Positions 1 to 6,988 of a DNA stretch of 7,431 bases are shown here, piece after piece. A program made the translations under genes and the position numbers. Numbering within the stretch: the stretch's first letter is position 1; each line of letters starts with the position of its first letter. The notes under the pieces are model-generated. The model was not told the DNA's origin and did no database searches. It saw only the letters and a list, made by a program, of their open reading frames with translations. The stretch is from Clostridia bacterium. GTDB lineage: Bacteria; Bacillota; Clostridia; Oscillospirales; Acutalibacteraceae. Location of the stretch: positions 1 through 7,431 of the forward strand of contig CAAGHT010000142.1 in assembly GCA_900769775.1 (NCBI GenBank). The letters are read 5' to 3'.

Positions 1-542
1 GCAGAACAGAAGCTTTTTAAAGAGGGTTTTATATATCCGCTTCTCAGTAGAAAAATGCCAAGCACCACCATAGAGCCGTGGCAATAGGTTGTCTGTATAT
101 TTATGCCGATTATACTTGAATAAACCGAATAAGGGAAGAGGCTTATAACGAGCCCTGCGAGCAGTGAATATGAAGCGAGGTAGACGCAAAAGGCTTTATG
201 AATTTTAGGCGATTTTATAAGGGCGGCGGCAAGCCCTGCAGGTATTGGTGTTGAGCAGAACTGCCACGGGAAAATGTGCCATTTATAGCGCCACTCAATT
301 CCCTTGTCGTTTATTTCCGCCGAATAGACTATCTGCTTATAAAGCTCTAAAACAAGGGCGATGAGAGAAATTATGAGAATTATCCGCCGAGCCCTTTTTT
401 CATCGACAGCTCTCCCCTTTTTAATAAGTAAAAGGGTGAAAAAGAGAATAATTATGAGTGAAACTATATGAAAAAGGCCGAAGGGCCTGATGAGAGGTCC
501 CTCAGTCTTTAAAAATTTCAGTATTTTTACCGCAGTTTTCAA
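1..542 (-). CDS. YwaF/TMEM164-family multi-pass membrane protein (N-terminal part, runs off left edge)
   Basis: An open frame of 180 complete codons starts at TTG 542-540 and is still open at base 1, so the C-terminus is missing. GAGGTG (555-550) lies 7 bases upstream of the TTG; no ATG occurs in frame until residue 158, so TTG is the best start. Hydrophobic segments lie at about residues 22-40, 53-73, 93-110, 117-137 and 150-166. Family-like motifs are FGLFH (21-25), LELYKQ (65-70), WHIFPWQFC (88-96) and CHGSMVVLG (154-162). They resemble the aromatic-Pro-x-x-x-Cys motif and later His of bacterial YwaF (TIGR02206) proteins and their eukaryotic relative TMEM164. TMEM164 has been reported as a cysteine-centred lipid acyltransferase; the bacterial members are uncharacterised. 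C96 and H155 are the candidate catalytic pair (inference). It follows tagD by 32 bases and appears to be part of the operon. Family assignment rests on motif memory, not a search. Confidence 0.8.
   Translation of the reverse strand, partial: MKTAVKILKFLKTEGPLIRPFGLFHIVSLIIILFFTLLLIKKGRAVDEKRARRIILIISLIALVLELYKQIVYSAEINDKGIEWRYKWHIFPWQFCSTPIPAGLAAALIKSPKIHKAFCVYLASYSLLAGLVISLFPYSVYSSIIGINIQTTYCHGSMVVLGIFLLRSGYIKPSLKSFCS
471..488 (-). terminator. Terminator-like hairpin inside the YwaF-family coding region (weak candidate)
   Basis: Read on the minus strand, AGGCC-CTTC-GGCCT forms a perfect 5-bp stem with a 4-base loop, followed by four more Ts (474-471). This looks like a short Rho-independent terminator. 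It lies 87 bases past the tagD stop and within codons 19-24 of the next gene (R-P-F-G-L-F). The stem is short and the bases are needed for coding, so it could be chance. If active, it would lower expression of the last gene relative to tagD. Confidence 0.2.
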
Positions 543-549
543 AAGTGAA

Positions 550-555
550 CACCTC
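550..555 (-). promoter_or_regulatory. Ribosome binding site for the TTG-started YwaF-family gene
   Basis: On the minus strand the bases read GAGGTG, a six-base match to the anti-Shine-Dalgarno complement, ending 7 bases before the TTG at 542. A GTG inside the same hexamer (552-550) is in another frame and meets a stop after 16 codons. The site therefore supports TTG as the start. Confidence 0.65.
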
Positions 556-574
556 GGTAATAGATTTACCTGAA

Positions 575-964
575 TTATTTTTTTAATTCCTGCTTAATCT
601 GAGTGGTAGAAATTTCAGGAGTTCTGGGCAGATAAACAACCTCACAATGCTCCGAAAGATAGTCAAATTTACCCTCCCAATCGTTACCCATAACAAAGGT
701 GTCAACATGGTATTCCTTAACATCGGTCACTTTCTGGTCCCAATTTTCCTCGGGAATAACAAGGTCGACATATCGGATGGCTTCAAGAAGCTTTTTTCTC
801 TGCTCATAGGTGAAATAGCACTTTTTCTGCTTTTCGTTCCAGTTGAACTCATCGGTTGAAAGAGCAACGATGAGATAATCGCCATGCTCCTTTGCGCGGC
901 GAAGCAGATTTATATGACCGTAATGAAGCAGGTCGAAGGTTCCGTAGGTTATAACTCGTTTCAT
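575..964 (-). CDS. tagD: Glycerol-3-phosphate cytidylyltransferase (TagD/TarD)
   Basis: This 129-residue protein joins CTP and sn-glycerol 3-phosphate to give CDP-glycerol and pyrophosphate in the cytoplasm. It matches the TagD family in length and motifs. The nucleotidylyltransferase opening GTFDLLHYGH (8-17) contains the HxGH motif (H14, H17). The LSTDEF segment (35-40), the YEQRKKLLEAIRYVD stretch (53-67), MGNDWEGKFD (92-101) and the C-terminal nucleotide-binding motif RTPEISTT (114-121, equivalent to RTEGISTT in B. subtilis TagD) are all present. The ATG at 964 is preceded by AAGGAG with good spacing. It starts 11 bases after the CDP-glycerol-using transferase gene, whose TAA overlaps the ribosome site, so the two are probably translated together. 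The pair forms a self-contained donor-and-transfer module. Nothing appears broken. Confidence 0.96.
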   Translation of the reverse strand: MKRVITYGTFDLLHYGHINLLRRAKEHGDYLIVALSTDEFNWNEKQKKCYFTYEQRKKLLEAIRYVDLVIPEENWDQKVTDVKEYHVDTFVMGNDWEGKFDYLSEHCEVVYLPRTPEISTTQIKQELKK

Positions 965-975
965 TTTTAAACTCC

Positions 976-2109
976 TTAAAATTTCATATGAGATAATATT
1001 CTGTCGACAACACTTTTTGCGGCAGTGCCGTTATCAACTCCGCCGTAAAATTCCATAAACTTTTCAGCAGCGACTACTCCACCGTCATCAGAATAATCTG
1101 AGAGAAGCCCGAGAAGCTCCTCATTAGTTTTGCAGACCTTATAAGGCATATTGAAAAAGTCATCGGTAAGTCCGCGAAGCTCTTGATATTCCTCATAATC
1201 GGGCGCGAAAATATAGCTTGGCTTTTTCATTACGGCAAAGTCGAATACCGTGCTTGAATAGTCTGTTATGAGGATATTGCAGGCAATAAGAAGCTCCTGC
1301 ATATCGGGATAAACCGAGCCGTTAAGCACCTTGTCAGAATAGTTAAAGATGCTTGCAGATTCGGCCACATTGGGATGCAGTCTTATAACGAGGCGCCAAT
1401 CATCTCCCGTTTTTTGGAGGGTCTCGAAAACTCCCTCGGCATCGAGAGAATAACAATCGGTTGCGCCGTCGTCACGGAAGGTCGGTGCATATAAAACGAG
1501 CTTTGCACTCTCGGGAACACCGAGCTTTTCCTTAACCTTTCTGATAACGGGAGCAGAATCTTCAAAGAAAATATCGTTTCTCGGGAAGCCGCACTCAAGT
1601 ATCTCGCACTTGCACCAAAAGGCATTTCTAAAACAATCGGACAGAGCCTTACTGTTTGAAAGAAAAAGGTCACACTGTGCAGAATTTTTGCGGCTTTCGC
1701 GAAGATATTGGGGCGAAAGCTTATCGGGAGCCTGATTTTCAATCTTTTTAGAGGTGTAGGAGCCGTGCCAGGTCTGAATCATAAACTGACTTTTTCTTTT
1801 TATGAAGAAAAGGTCGTTTTTAACATTGGTTACGATTACAGCCGCTGTTGCAGTATCATACATCTGTCTTAGGCTGCCGTAGGAAACCTGTCGGAAGGCT
1901 TCGGGCAAAGATTTTTCATTGCCGTTTGCAATCCAGACCTTATCAAGCGGCAAATTTCGGGAAAGAAGCTCCTCTGCAATATATTTAGGGTTACAGCCGT
2001 AGCCTCTGCCGTTGAAATTGTTGAAAATTATTTTGTTTTTCTTTATGGGAAAAAGTCTGAAAAGAAGCTTTAAAATGCCTCTCAGGAGAACTGCTGCTAT
2101 GTGTTTCAT
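976..2109 (-). CDS. CDP-glycerol glycerophosphotransferase family protein (TagB/TagF-like)
   Basis: This 377-residue protein is expected to transfer glycerol-phosphate from CDP-glycerol to a glycan or lipid-linked acceptor at the inner membrane face. Family motifs appear in order: NNFNGRGYGCNPKYI (30-44), QTWHG (112-116, with H115 the likely catalytic-type His), GFPRND (174-179), LYAPTFRD (206-213), RLHP (243-246), ITDYSS (281-286), the PSYIFAPDYEEY stretch (297-308) and DNGTAA (359-364). The first 24 residues are basic and amphipathic, fitting peripheral membrane attachment. The length matches the single-domain TagB-type core; it lacks the extra N-terminal region of long TagF polymerases. 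Whether it adds one phosphoglycerol or many cannot be read from the sequence. The ATG at 2109 is chosen because AGGAG lies 7 bases upstream. A longer frame from 2145 would overlap the previous gene and has no ribosome site. CDP-ribitol as donor is less likely because tagD is next door. Confidence 0.92.
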   Translation of the reverse strand: MKHIAAVLLRGILKLLFRLFPIKKNKIIFNNFNGRGYGCNPKYIAEELLSRNLPLDKVWIANGNEKSLPEAFRQVSYGSLRQMYDTATAAVIVTNVKNDLFFIKRKSQFMIQTWHGSYTSKKIENQAPDKLSPQYLRESRKNSAQCDLFLSNSKALSDCFRNAFWCKCEILECGFPRNDIFFEDSAPVIRKVKEKLGVPESAKLVLYAPTFRDDGATDCYSLDAEGVFETLQKTGDDWRLVIRLHPNVAESASIFNYSDKVLNGSVYPDMQELLIACNILITDYSSTVFDFAVMKKPSYIFAPDYEEYQELRGLTDDFFNMPYKVCKTNEELLGLLSDYSDDGGVVAAEKFMEFYGGVDNGTAAKSVVDRILSHMKF

Positions 2110-2116
2110 ATAAAGT

Positions 2117-2121
2117 CTCCT
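2117..2121 (-). promoter_or_regulatory. Ribosome binding site that sets the start of the glycerophosphotransferase gene
   Basis: AGGAG on the minus strand lies 7 bases before the ATG at 2109 and directly after the TGA-TAG tandem stop that ends the GT-D gene (2125-2120). It favours the 377-residue product over the version with 12 extra residues starting at 2145. Confidence 0.8.
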
Positions 2122-2122
2122 A

Positions 2123-3040
2123 TCAGTCGGGAGCCCAGAAGGCATCCATATTTTTTGCGGTTTTTTCGGTCTTTTTCATATATGCATCGTAGTCCTTTGC
2201 GATATGACCGACATCCCACGACATATAGCCCTTGTCGGTGAGGTCATAAGCGAGAACGGTTGCAGTCTGACCGAGAATAACACAGACTAAATAGTCCTTT
2301 GGTACTTCCCTCTCAATTTTTTCGATGAGAGCATCATATTCACTGAAGGCATGAATTCGAGGACCGTGAACAATAATCTGCTCAGCCGCCTCCTCAAAGA
2401 CATTGAACTCAAGCTTTTCAAAAACACCCTCACCGCTGACAATAGCAATCTTTTTATCACGGAAAAGAGCCTTTATACGGCTATAGTGAGCCTCGTAATC
2501 GAAGGTATCATCATAGCGGTAATAAGCGCCAAAGCAAGCCGCATCAAGATAAAGTCCCTCGGGATGACAGTGCTCGGCAAAGAATCTTCTGTAACGGGTC
2601 GCATTTACTCTATAAAAACGGCGGTTGCGCTCGGCAAACTCATTGGGAGACTCATAGTATGCATGATTTATGCCGACATATACGTCATCCCTCTTGGTCG
2701 CCAGAATATTTCGCATTTTTTCGGCTAATACGGGGTCATACTTCTGGAAAGGCTGGTCGAGACCCTGCATAATATGAATTTCGCCGTCGCCGTATCGTGT
2801 AAAGCTTTTGGGATAATTCTGGAGCATTGCGATAGTCTGCTCAGAATCAAGCACCTTTAATGTTTTAAGATACTTCCCGTAATCAGCAAGCTCAATAGCA
2901 CATTCCTCGAGGGTCTCATCCTTTATTGTATAGATAAGCTCCTGCTCGCGGTCGGCAAGGTCGTTTTTGAGAATATAATAAAAATTGCGGGCAAGTCTTT
3001 TGAAGCTCCAAACCGAAAAGAACTTTTTAAGTTTTCCCAT
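2123..3040 (-). CDS. GT-D fold glycosyltransferase (DUF1792 family)
   Basis: This 305-residue protein resembles the DUF1792/GT-D family, whose studied member is streptococcal DGT1, a glucosyltransferase acting on the glycans of serine-rich repeat adhesins. The N-terminal part has FTRYGDGEIHIMQG (80-93). Its D85-G86-E87 matches the DxE metal/nucleotide-sugar motif of the fold, followed by PFQKYD (97-102). The C-terminal half has IVSGEGVFEKLEFNVF (200-215), HGPRIHAFSEYD (225-236), LGQTATVLAYDL (256-267) and DVGHIAKDYDAY (276-287), all in the expected order. The first 75 residues are a less conserved, charged extension. No membrane span or signal peptide is evident, so it should act in the cytoplasm. 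The gene starts 2 bases after the flippase stop, with GGAAGGG inside the flippase tail as ribosome site. Here it probably adds a sugar to the polymer repeat or the phosphoglycerol-bearing branch. Donor and acceptor are unknown. Confidence 0.87.
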   Translation of the reverse strand: MGKLKKFFSVWSFKRLARNFYYILKNDLADREQELIYTIKDETLEECAIELADYGKYLKTLKVLDSEQTIAMLQNYPKSFTRYGDGEIHIMQGLDQPFQKYDPVLAEKMRNILATKRDDVYVGINHAYYESPNEFAERNRRFYRVNATRYRRFFAEHCHPEGLYLDAACFGAYYRYDDTFDYEAHYSRIKALFRDKKIAIVSGEGVFEKLEFNVFEEAAEQIIVHGPRIHAFSEYDALIEKIEREVPKDYLVCVILGQTATVLAYDLTDKGYMSWDVGHIAKDYDAYMKKTEKTAKNMDAFWAPD

Positions 3041-3042
3041 AT

Positions 3043-4491
3043 TTATCCCTTCCTTTTAAGCAGTCTTTTAAGAATATCCTTTATTTCTGTAAAGGAATCG
3101 ATTTTGAAAATAACTGAGGTGGCGATATAGAGGGTTGCTCCTGCAAGAAGCTTTACGGCAAGTGTGGTAAGCGAGCCGCCGACAGACGGAATAAAGTAGA
3201 CTACTATCGCCATTGCTCCTGCCGCTAAAAATGCAGGTCCAACATCAGAGAGCTGCTCGCGGATACCGTATTTGATATGCTTTTTTATCTGAAGCATATT
3301 AACGGCAAGTCCGTAAATTTCGTAAACTACCATAGTTACTGCTATCGCAAAAACGCTGATATAAACGCCTAGTATCAGAAGCAGGACATAAACCGGCTTC
3401 TTTATGAATTCAAGCTTTAAAACGGTGTCGCTTCTACCTATTCCCTTAAGGGTCTGAAGCGGAATTGTGCCGATAACGCCGAGAGCAAGTCCTATACAAA
3501 GAAGCTGTGCATAGGGCACACATTCGCTCCATTTTGAGGTGTAGAGGACATCAATCAGTGGTGGCATTACCGCCGCAAGACCGAAAAGCGCGGGGAAAAC
3601 TATATAGGACATAAGCTTTATACTGCGCTTTGTAAGCTCCTTAACCTTTTCATAGCTGTCACTCTCATTTGAAAAGGCGGGGAAAAGCACCGTCATAACA
3701 GCGGTATTGAGGTTTCCGGTTATGAGGTTGGGAAGCTGCTGACCCTTAGTATAAAATGCGAGGTCGGCACTTGTATAAACTCTGCCGATGAGCAGACTTC
3801 TCACCTCTCCGAAAAAGGTGCCGCTAAAATCGGCAAGGAGAAGGCGCGAGCCGTATTTCATCATACTTTTTGCAGAGGAGACCGAGAATTTGAGGGTCGG
3901 ATACCACGGCACGATGACAAGCAGAACGAGTGTACTGACAACGGTGAGTGTTATGCTCTGGAAAACGAGTGCCCATACACCAAATCCCGAGAAGGCAAGA
4001 AAAACGCCCACTCCGCCCGAAACAATCGCGCTTATAAGGGTTGAGAAAAAGGACTTTTTGAAAATCATTTTTCGGGAAATATAAGCGTTCTGAATTGAGT
4101 TATAAACGCTGAGCGGAATCTGAAGTGCATACACCCTCAAAACGGTCGAAAGCTTGCTGTTTGAGTAAAATGAGGCAACAAGCGGAGAAATCAGAAAGAT
4201 AACGCCGTAAATTACCGCAGAGCAGGCAAGACTGCAGTAAAACATTGTTGAAAAATCGGTTTCATCTGCATCTTTCTTCTGTATGAGTGCCGTTGCAAAG
4301 CCGCTTGTAATAAATACCGAAGCAAGGTTTATGAAAACGAGCACAAGAGCTATAAGTCCGTAATCGTCGGGTGATAAAAGTCGAGCAAGGACAAGGGAAA
4401 TGAGAAATGAAATTCCCTGAGAAATAATTCTCTCACAAAACTTCCAGCCGATACCGCCGACTATGGAATTACCTTGATTTTTATCTGCCAT
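3043..4491 (-). CDS. Polysaccharide flippase, Wzx/TuaB-type (MOP superfamily)
   Basis: This 482-residue multi-pass protein has about 12-14 hydrophobic segments and the normal length of lipid-linked oligosaccharide flippases. Signature stretches of the polysaccharide-export branch (WzxC/TuaB-like) are LARLLSPDDYGLIAL (35-49), GFATALIQKKDADETDF (64-80), YTKGQQLPNLI (247-257) and VLFPAFS (268-274). It should move undecaprenyl-linked repeat units across the cytoplasmic membrane and hand them to the polymerase encoded just upstream. The ATG at 4491 shares its first base with the TGA stop of that polymerase gene (TGATG), and a GAGG ribosome site lies in the upstream gene's end, so translation is probably coupled. 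The C-terminus ends in a lysine/arginine-rich tail (LKRLLKRKG), consistent with a cytoplasmic end. Substrate specificity cannot be predicted. Confidence 0.94.
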   Translation of the reverse strand: MADKNQGNSIVGGIGWKFCERIISQGISFLISLVLARLLSPDDYGLIALVLVFINLASVFITSGFATALIQKKDADETDFSTMFYCSLACSAVIYGVIFLISPLVASFYSNSKLSTVLRVYALQIPLSVYNSIQNAYISRKMIFKKSFFSTLISAIVSGGVGVFLAFSGFGVWALVFQSITLTVVSTLVLLVIVPWYPTLKFSVSSAKSMMKYGSRLLLADFSGTFFGEVRSLLIGRVYTSADLAFYTKGQQLPNLITGNLNTAVMTVLFPAFSNESDSYEKVKELTKRSIKLMSYIVFPALFGLAAVMPPLIDVLYTSKWSECVPYAQLLCIGLALGVIGTIPLQTLKGIGRSDTVLKLEFIKKPVYVLLLILGVYISVFAIAVTMVVYEIYGLAVNMLQIKKHIKYGIREQLSDVGPAFLAAGAMAIVVYFIPSVGGSLTTLAVKLLAGATLYIATSVIFKIDSFTEIKDILKRLLKRKG

Positions 4492-5975
4492 CAGTTTTCC
4501 TCACTATCGGTTTTTTCAGGCTCTTCCTTGCGGGTCTGTTTAATAAGAAGTCCGCAGAAAAGCCAGAAGGTAACCGCAGTTCCCGTACACTTGTAGAAAA
4601 GGTCGGAATCGAAGAAGGATACGGCGAGTGTGAATATTACAAGAGAAAGCGCCAGCACAAAGCCAAGGCCGAGTGTCTTTTTAGAGAAGATATGCTTTAA
4701 TGCCTTTGCCGCGCAGATAACGAGAAATGCGAGCAGTATACCAAAGCCGATAACACCTGTTGAAACAAAGGCGCTGATATAGGCATTGTGGGTATCATAG
4801 ATGATACCGCGCTCATACATTGAGGGTGCGTTTTCTCTGATATGAGAAACAATATATTTATCGGGATAATTCTCGGCAGTGTAAATCATATAGCTTCCGG
4901 GAGAAGCACCGAAAAGGGTTGTTTTAATATCCCCTACCGCTACCTCGATATACTCCTTCCAGATAGTGAAGCGGTTGTTGGAAATGTTGCCGCCTTCAAT
5001 ATCCTCGCGCTCATACATAAGCTCGTCCTCGGGGCTTATTTCATCGGGGCTGTCTGAGCTGATGTCGCCGTTTATCTGTTTCAGAACGAATACATTTACA
5101 CCCGATGTAATCTTAAATGCAGCATAGGTACCCGTTGTTACAAGAATAGCAAGTCCGATAGCTGCAAGAGCTCTGACGCCCTTCTTCATTTTGCTCTCCC
5201 ACAATACTCTTTTATAGAAGATTGCAAAAGAGGCAACTAAAACGGTTGCACAAAGAGCTAAGGTTGCACTGCGGGAGCCGCTGAGCACGGTGTAAATAAA
5301 GTTGAGTAATGCAAAAACGGCAAGAAAGACTCTTAAAATGGTCTTTTTGGTAATTAAGAAATAGTAGATTGAAGCGATTATGAGTATTACGGTTGAAATA
5401 GCGGCAAAGTGTGGGCTCGAGAAAACACCGAAAAGTCTTCCCTCGATAAAGCCCTGACGAACAGTGCCCATTTCGACCTCTGTAATATAGTGAATATTAA
5501 AATAATACTGACAAAGAGAGACTATGACAGCAGGCAGATAAAATGCAGTAAGTATCCAATAGGTCCATTTAAAGGCTTTTTTGAAAAAGTCAGCTTCGTT
5601 TCCTATATTGCAGGTGAAAACAACAAGAAGCAGAGCCGCCTGCCAGAGAATTGTTTTAACATTCTGAATAAAGCCGTAGTTGAAATTGAGCAGGGTTGAT
5701 ATTCCCATTACGCCAAGCAGTGCGATAAGCAGTAATACCGATTTTGCTTTATATACCTTGCGGTTAAAGAGCAGATTCGCTCCTGCAATAGCTATTCCTG
5801 CAACTGCAAGCAGTGAGGAAACTATCGTGAGCCCTGTCATATTTAAAAACTGTCTTACGGGCACAAGGGTATATGCAAGCTGATAAATTAAAACTGCAAG
5901 AGTGTAGAAAACTGATATTCTGTCAAGCAGAAAAGGAAGGTTTTCTTTTTTCAGATTCATAGCTTTTAAAGTCAT
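4491..5975 (-). CDS. O-antigen polymerase/ligase-like membrane protein (Wzy-type, PF04932-like)
   Basis: This 494-residue membrane protein has about 11-12 predicted spans. Features of the O-antigen ligase/polymerase superfamily are GRLFGVFSSPHFAA (179-192), SGSRSATLAL (232-241, the usual G-S-R motif at a membrane boundary), a long extracytoplasmic loop (about 291-395) and DTHNAYISAFVSTGVIGFGI (394-413, the HNxxL/G-x-x-G region). The loop carries an acidic run (about 304-328) and FGASPGSY (355-362). With a flippase next to it, its likely role is to polymerise lipid-linked repeats on the outer face of the membrane rather than to ligate O-antigen. A Gram-positive ligase role toward another acceptor remains possible. 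The ATG at 5975 has AAAGGTGA upstream. An internal ATG at 5960 lacks a ribosome site and was not chosen. The cytoplasmic tail is rich in Glu and Lys. The gene follows the glycosyltransferase by 16 bases. Confidence 0.9.
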   Translation of the reverse strand: MTLKAMNLKKENLPFLLDRISVFYTLAVLIYQLAYTLVPVRQFLNMTGLTIVSSLLAVAGIAIAGANLLFNRKVYKAKSVLLLIALLGVMGISTLLNFNYGFIQNVKTILWQAALLLVVFTCNIGNEADFFKKAFKWTYWILTAFYLPAVIVSLCQYYFNIHYITEVEMGTVRQGFIEGRLFGVFSSPHFAAISTVILIIASIYYFLITKKTILRVFLAVFALLNFIYTVLSGSRSATLALCATVLVASFAIFYKRVLWESKMKKGVRALAAIGLAILVTTGTYAAFKITSGVNVFVLKQINGDISSDSPDEISPEDELMYEREDIEGGNISNNRFTIWKEYIEVAVGDIKTTLFGASPGSYMIYTAENYPDKYIVSHIRENAPSMYERGIIYDTHNAYISAFVSTGVIGFGILLAFLVICAAKALKHIFSKKTLGLGFVLALSLVIFTLAVSFFDSDLFYKCTGTAVTFWLFCGLLIKQTRKEEPEKTDSEEN

Positions 5976-5991
5976 AATTTCACCTTTAATT

Positions 5992-6963
5992 CTATCTTAA
6001 TTTGGAGATTATTCCAAGTAATGCACAAGTAATTTTTACACCGGACACCTTTGCAAAAAGGCTGATGATTTTTGCCTTTTTAGAGGGCAGATATCCAAGA
6101 TAAGCCTTATGCTTTTTAAGTGATTGCAGTGCCGTTTTCTTATCCTCACCCGACAAAATATGAGCATTTATCATATTGGTGAGGACAAGCTGACCTGCAC
6201 GGCAGCAAAGATATTTTCTGAGAGTCTCGTTCTCGGCCGCTTCTATGAGCTTTGTAGTATTTTCAAGTATTAAAAAGCGATCAAAAATATTCTTTGGCTT
6301 AACCGTTGCGGTAATCGCACCCTCTCTTGCCTGACGGTAGAGGTAAAAATACTCGGGAGCAACAAATACATTTTTTGCAAAACCAAAAAGACGCTCGGTC
6401 CATTCCTCATCCTCGTGGTAGATTCCCTCAAAGAAATATAGCGAATGTTCTTCAATAAGGCTTCTTTTGACAACAAATCTCCAAGCGGTAATATAATCGG
6501 TTTCGCCGTGAGCGGGAACGCTCTTTAAAAAGTCATCCATTGAGTAGAGCCCGCTCATTTTGCAGAAGGCTTCGCTCGGCTCATTTTCGGTAGTTCCCTC
6601 TGCGGTAAAGTAGTTTTTGTAAAGACCTAAAAGCAGGTCGGGAGCGTCGGTAAGTGCCGACAGCATTCTGTCGGTACTTTCACTGTCAAGTATATCATCC
6701 GAATCAAGAAAGAGAAGATATTCTCCCCTCGCCTTTCCGATACCTGCATTTCTTGCAGAGGAAAGTCCGCCGTTTTCCTTATGGATAACGGTTATCCGAG
6801 AATCTTTTTTTGCAAGCGTGTCGCAAAGCTCTCCGCTTTTATCCTTTGAGCCGTCGTCAACAAGCAGAATTTCGATATCACTTTTGAGTGCAATAACCGA
6901 ATCTACGCAGGTTTCAAGATATTTTTCCACGTTATAAACAGGAATTATTACGCTAATTTTCAT
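5992..6963 (-). CDS. Family 2 glycosyltransferase (GT-A fold)
   Basis: This 323-residue cytoplasmic or membrane-associated enzyme should add one sugar from a nucleotide-sugar donor to the lipid-linked repeat. The opening VIIPVYNVEKYLETCVDS (5-22) is classic for GT2. VDDGS (35-39) holds the nucleotide-binding acidic pair, NGGLSSARNAGI (64-75) follows, and FLDSDD (85-90) is the DxD metal site. YHEDEEWTERLF (182-193) carries the likely catalytic-base ED motif, and YLYRQAREGAIT (207-218) is the usual acceptor-side motif. The last 20 or so residues are hydrophobic and basic (VKITCALLGIISKLR), suggesting membrane contact. GGAGG lies 6 bases before the ATG at 6963. It follows the preceding glycosyltransferase by 25 bases. 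The sugar cannot be named from the sequence. Confidence 0.95.
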   Translation of the reverse strand: MKISVIIPVYNVEKYLETCVDSVIALKSDIEILLVDDGSKDKSGELCDTLAKKDSRITVIHKENGGLSSARNAGIGKARGEYLLFLDSDDILDSESTDRMLSALTDAPDLLLGLYKNYFTAEGTTENEPSEAFCKMSGLYSMDDFLKSVPAHGETDYITAWRFVVKRSLIEEHSLYFFEGIYHEDEEWTERLFGFAKNVFVAPEYFYLYRQAREGAITATVKPKNIFDRFLILENTTKLIEAAENETLRKYLCCRAGQLVLTNMINAHILSGEDKKTALQSLKKHKAYLGYLPSKKAKIISLFAKVSGVKITCALLGIISKLR

Positions 6964-6988
6964 ATTTTGCCTCCGTTTAGTGGTATGG

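Noticed and set aside
1383..1742. Minus-strand frame of 119 codons inside the glycerophosphotransferase gene, and a similar one at 6270-6476
   Set aside because: Each lies in a shifted frame within a gene with clear family motifs and shows no protein-like features.
2110..2145. Longer start at 2145 for the glycerophosphotransferase
   Set aside because: It would overlap the GT-D gene by 23 bases, has no ribosome site, and adds 12 residues that do not resemble the family. The ATG at 2109 has AGGAG at ideal distance.
2351..2728. Open frame of 125 codons on the plus strand
   Set aside because: It is fully antisense to the well-supported GT-D gene, has no ribosome site I can see and no recognisable family. 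The same holds for plus-strand frames at 647-859, 3788-4084, 4842-5057, 5409-5699, 5680-5883 and 7147-7419.
6652..6679. Inverted repeat with 12-base arms (11 matching) and a 4-base loop inside the family 2 glycosyltransferase gene
   Set aside because: It lies in coding sequence (residues around 95-104) with no T tract, and a repeat of this quality is expected about once by chance in a window this size. It is not evidence of an operator or attachment site.
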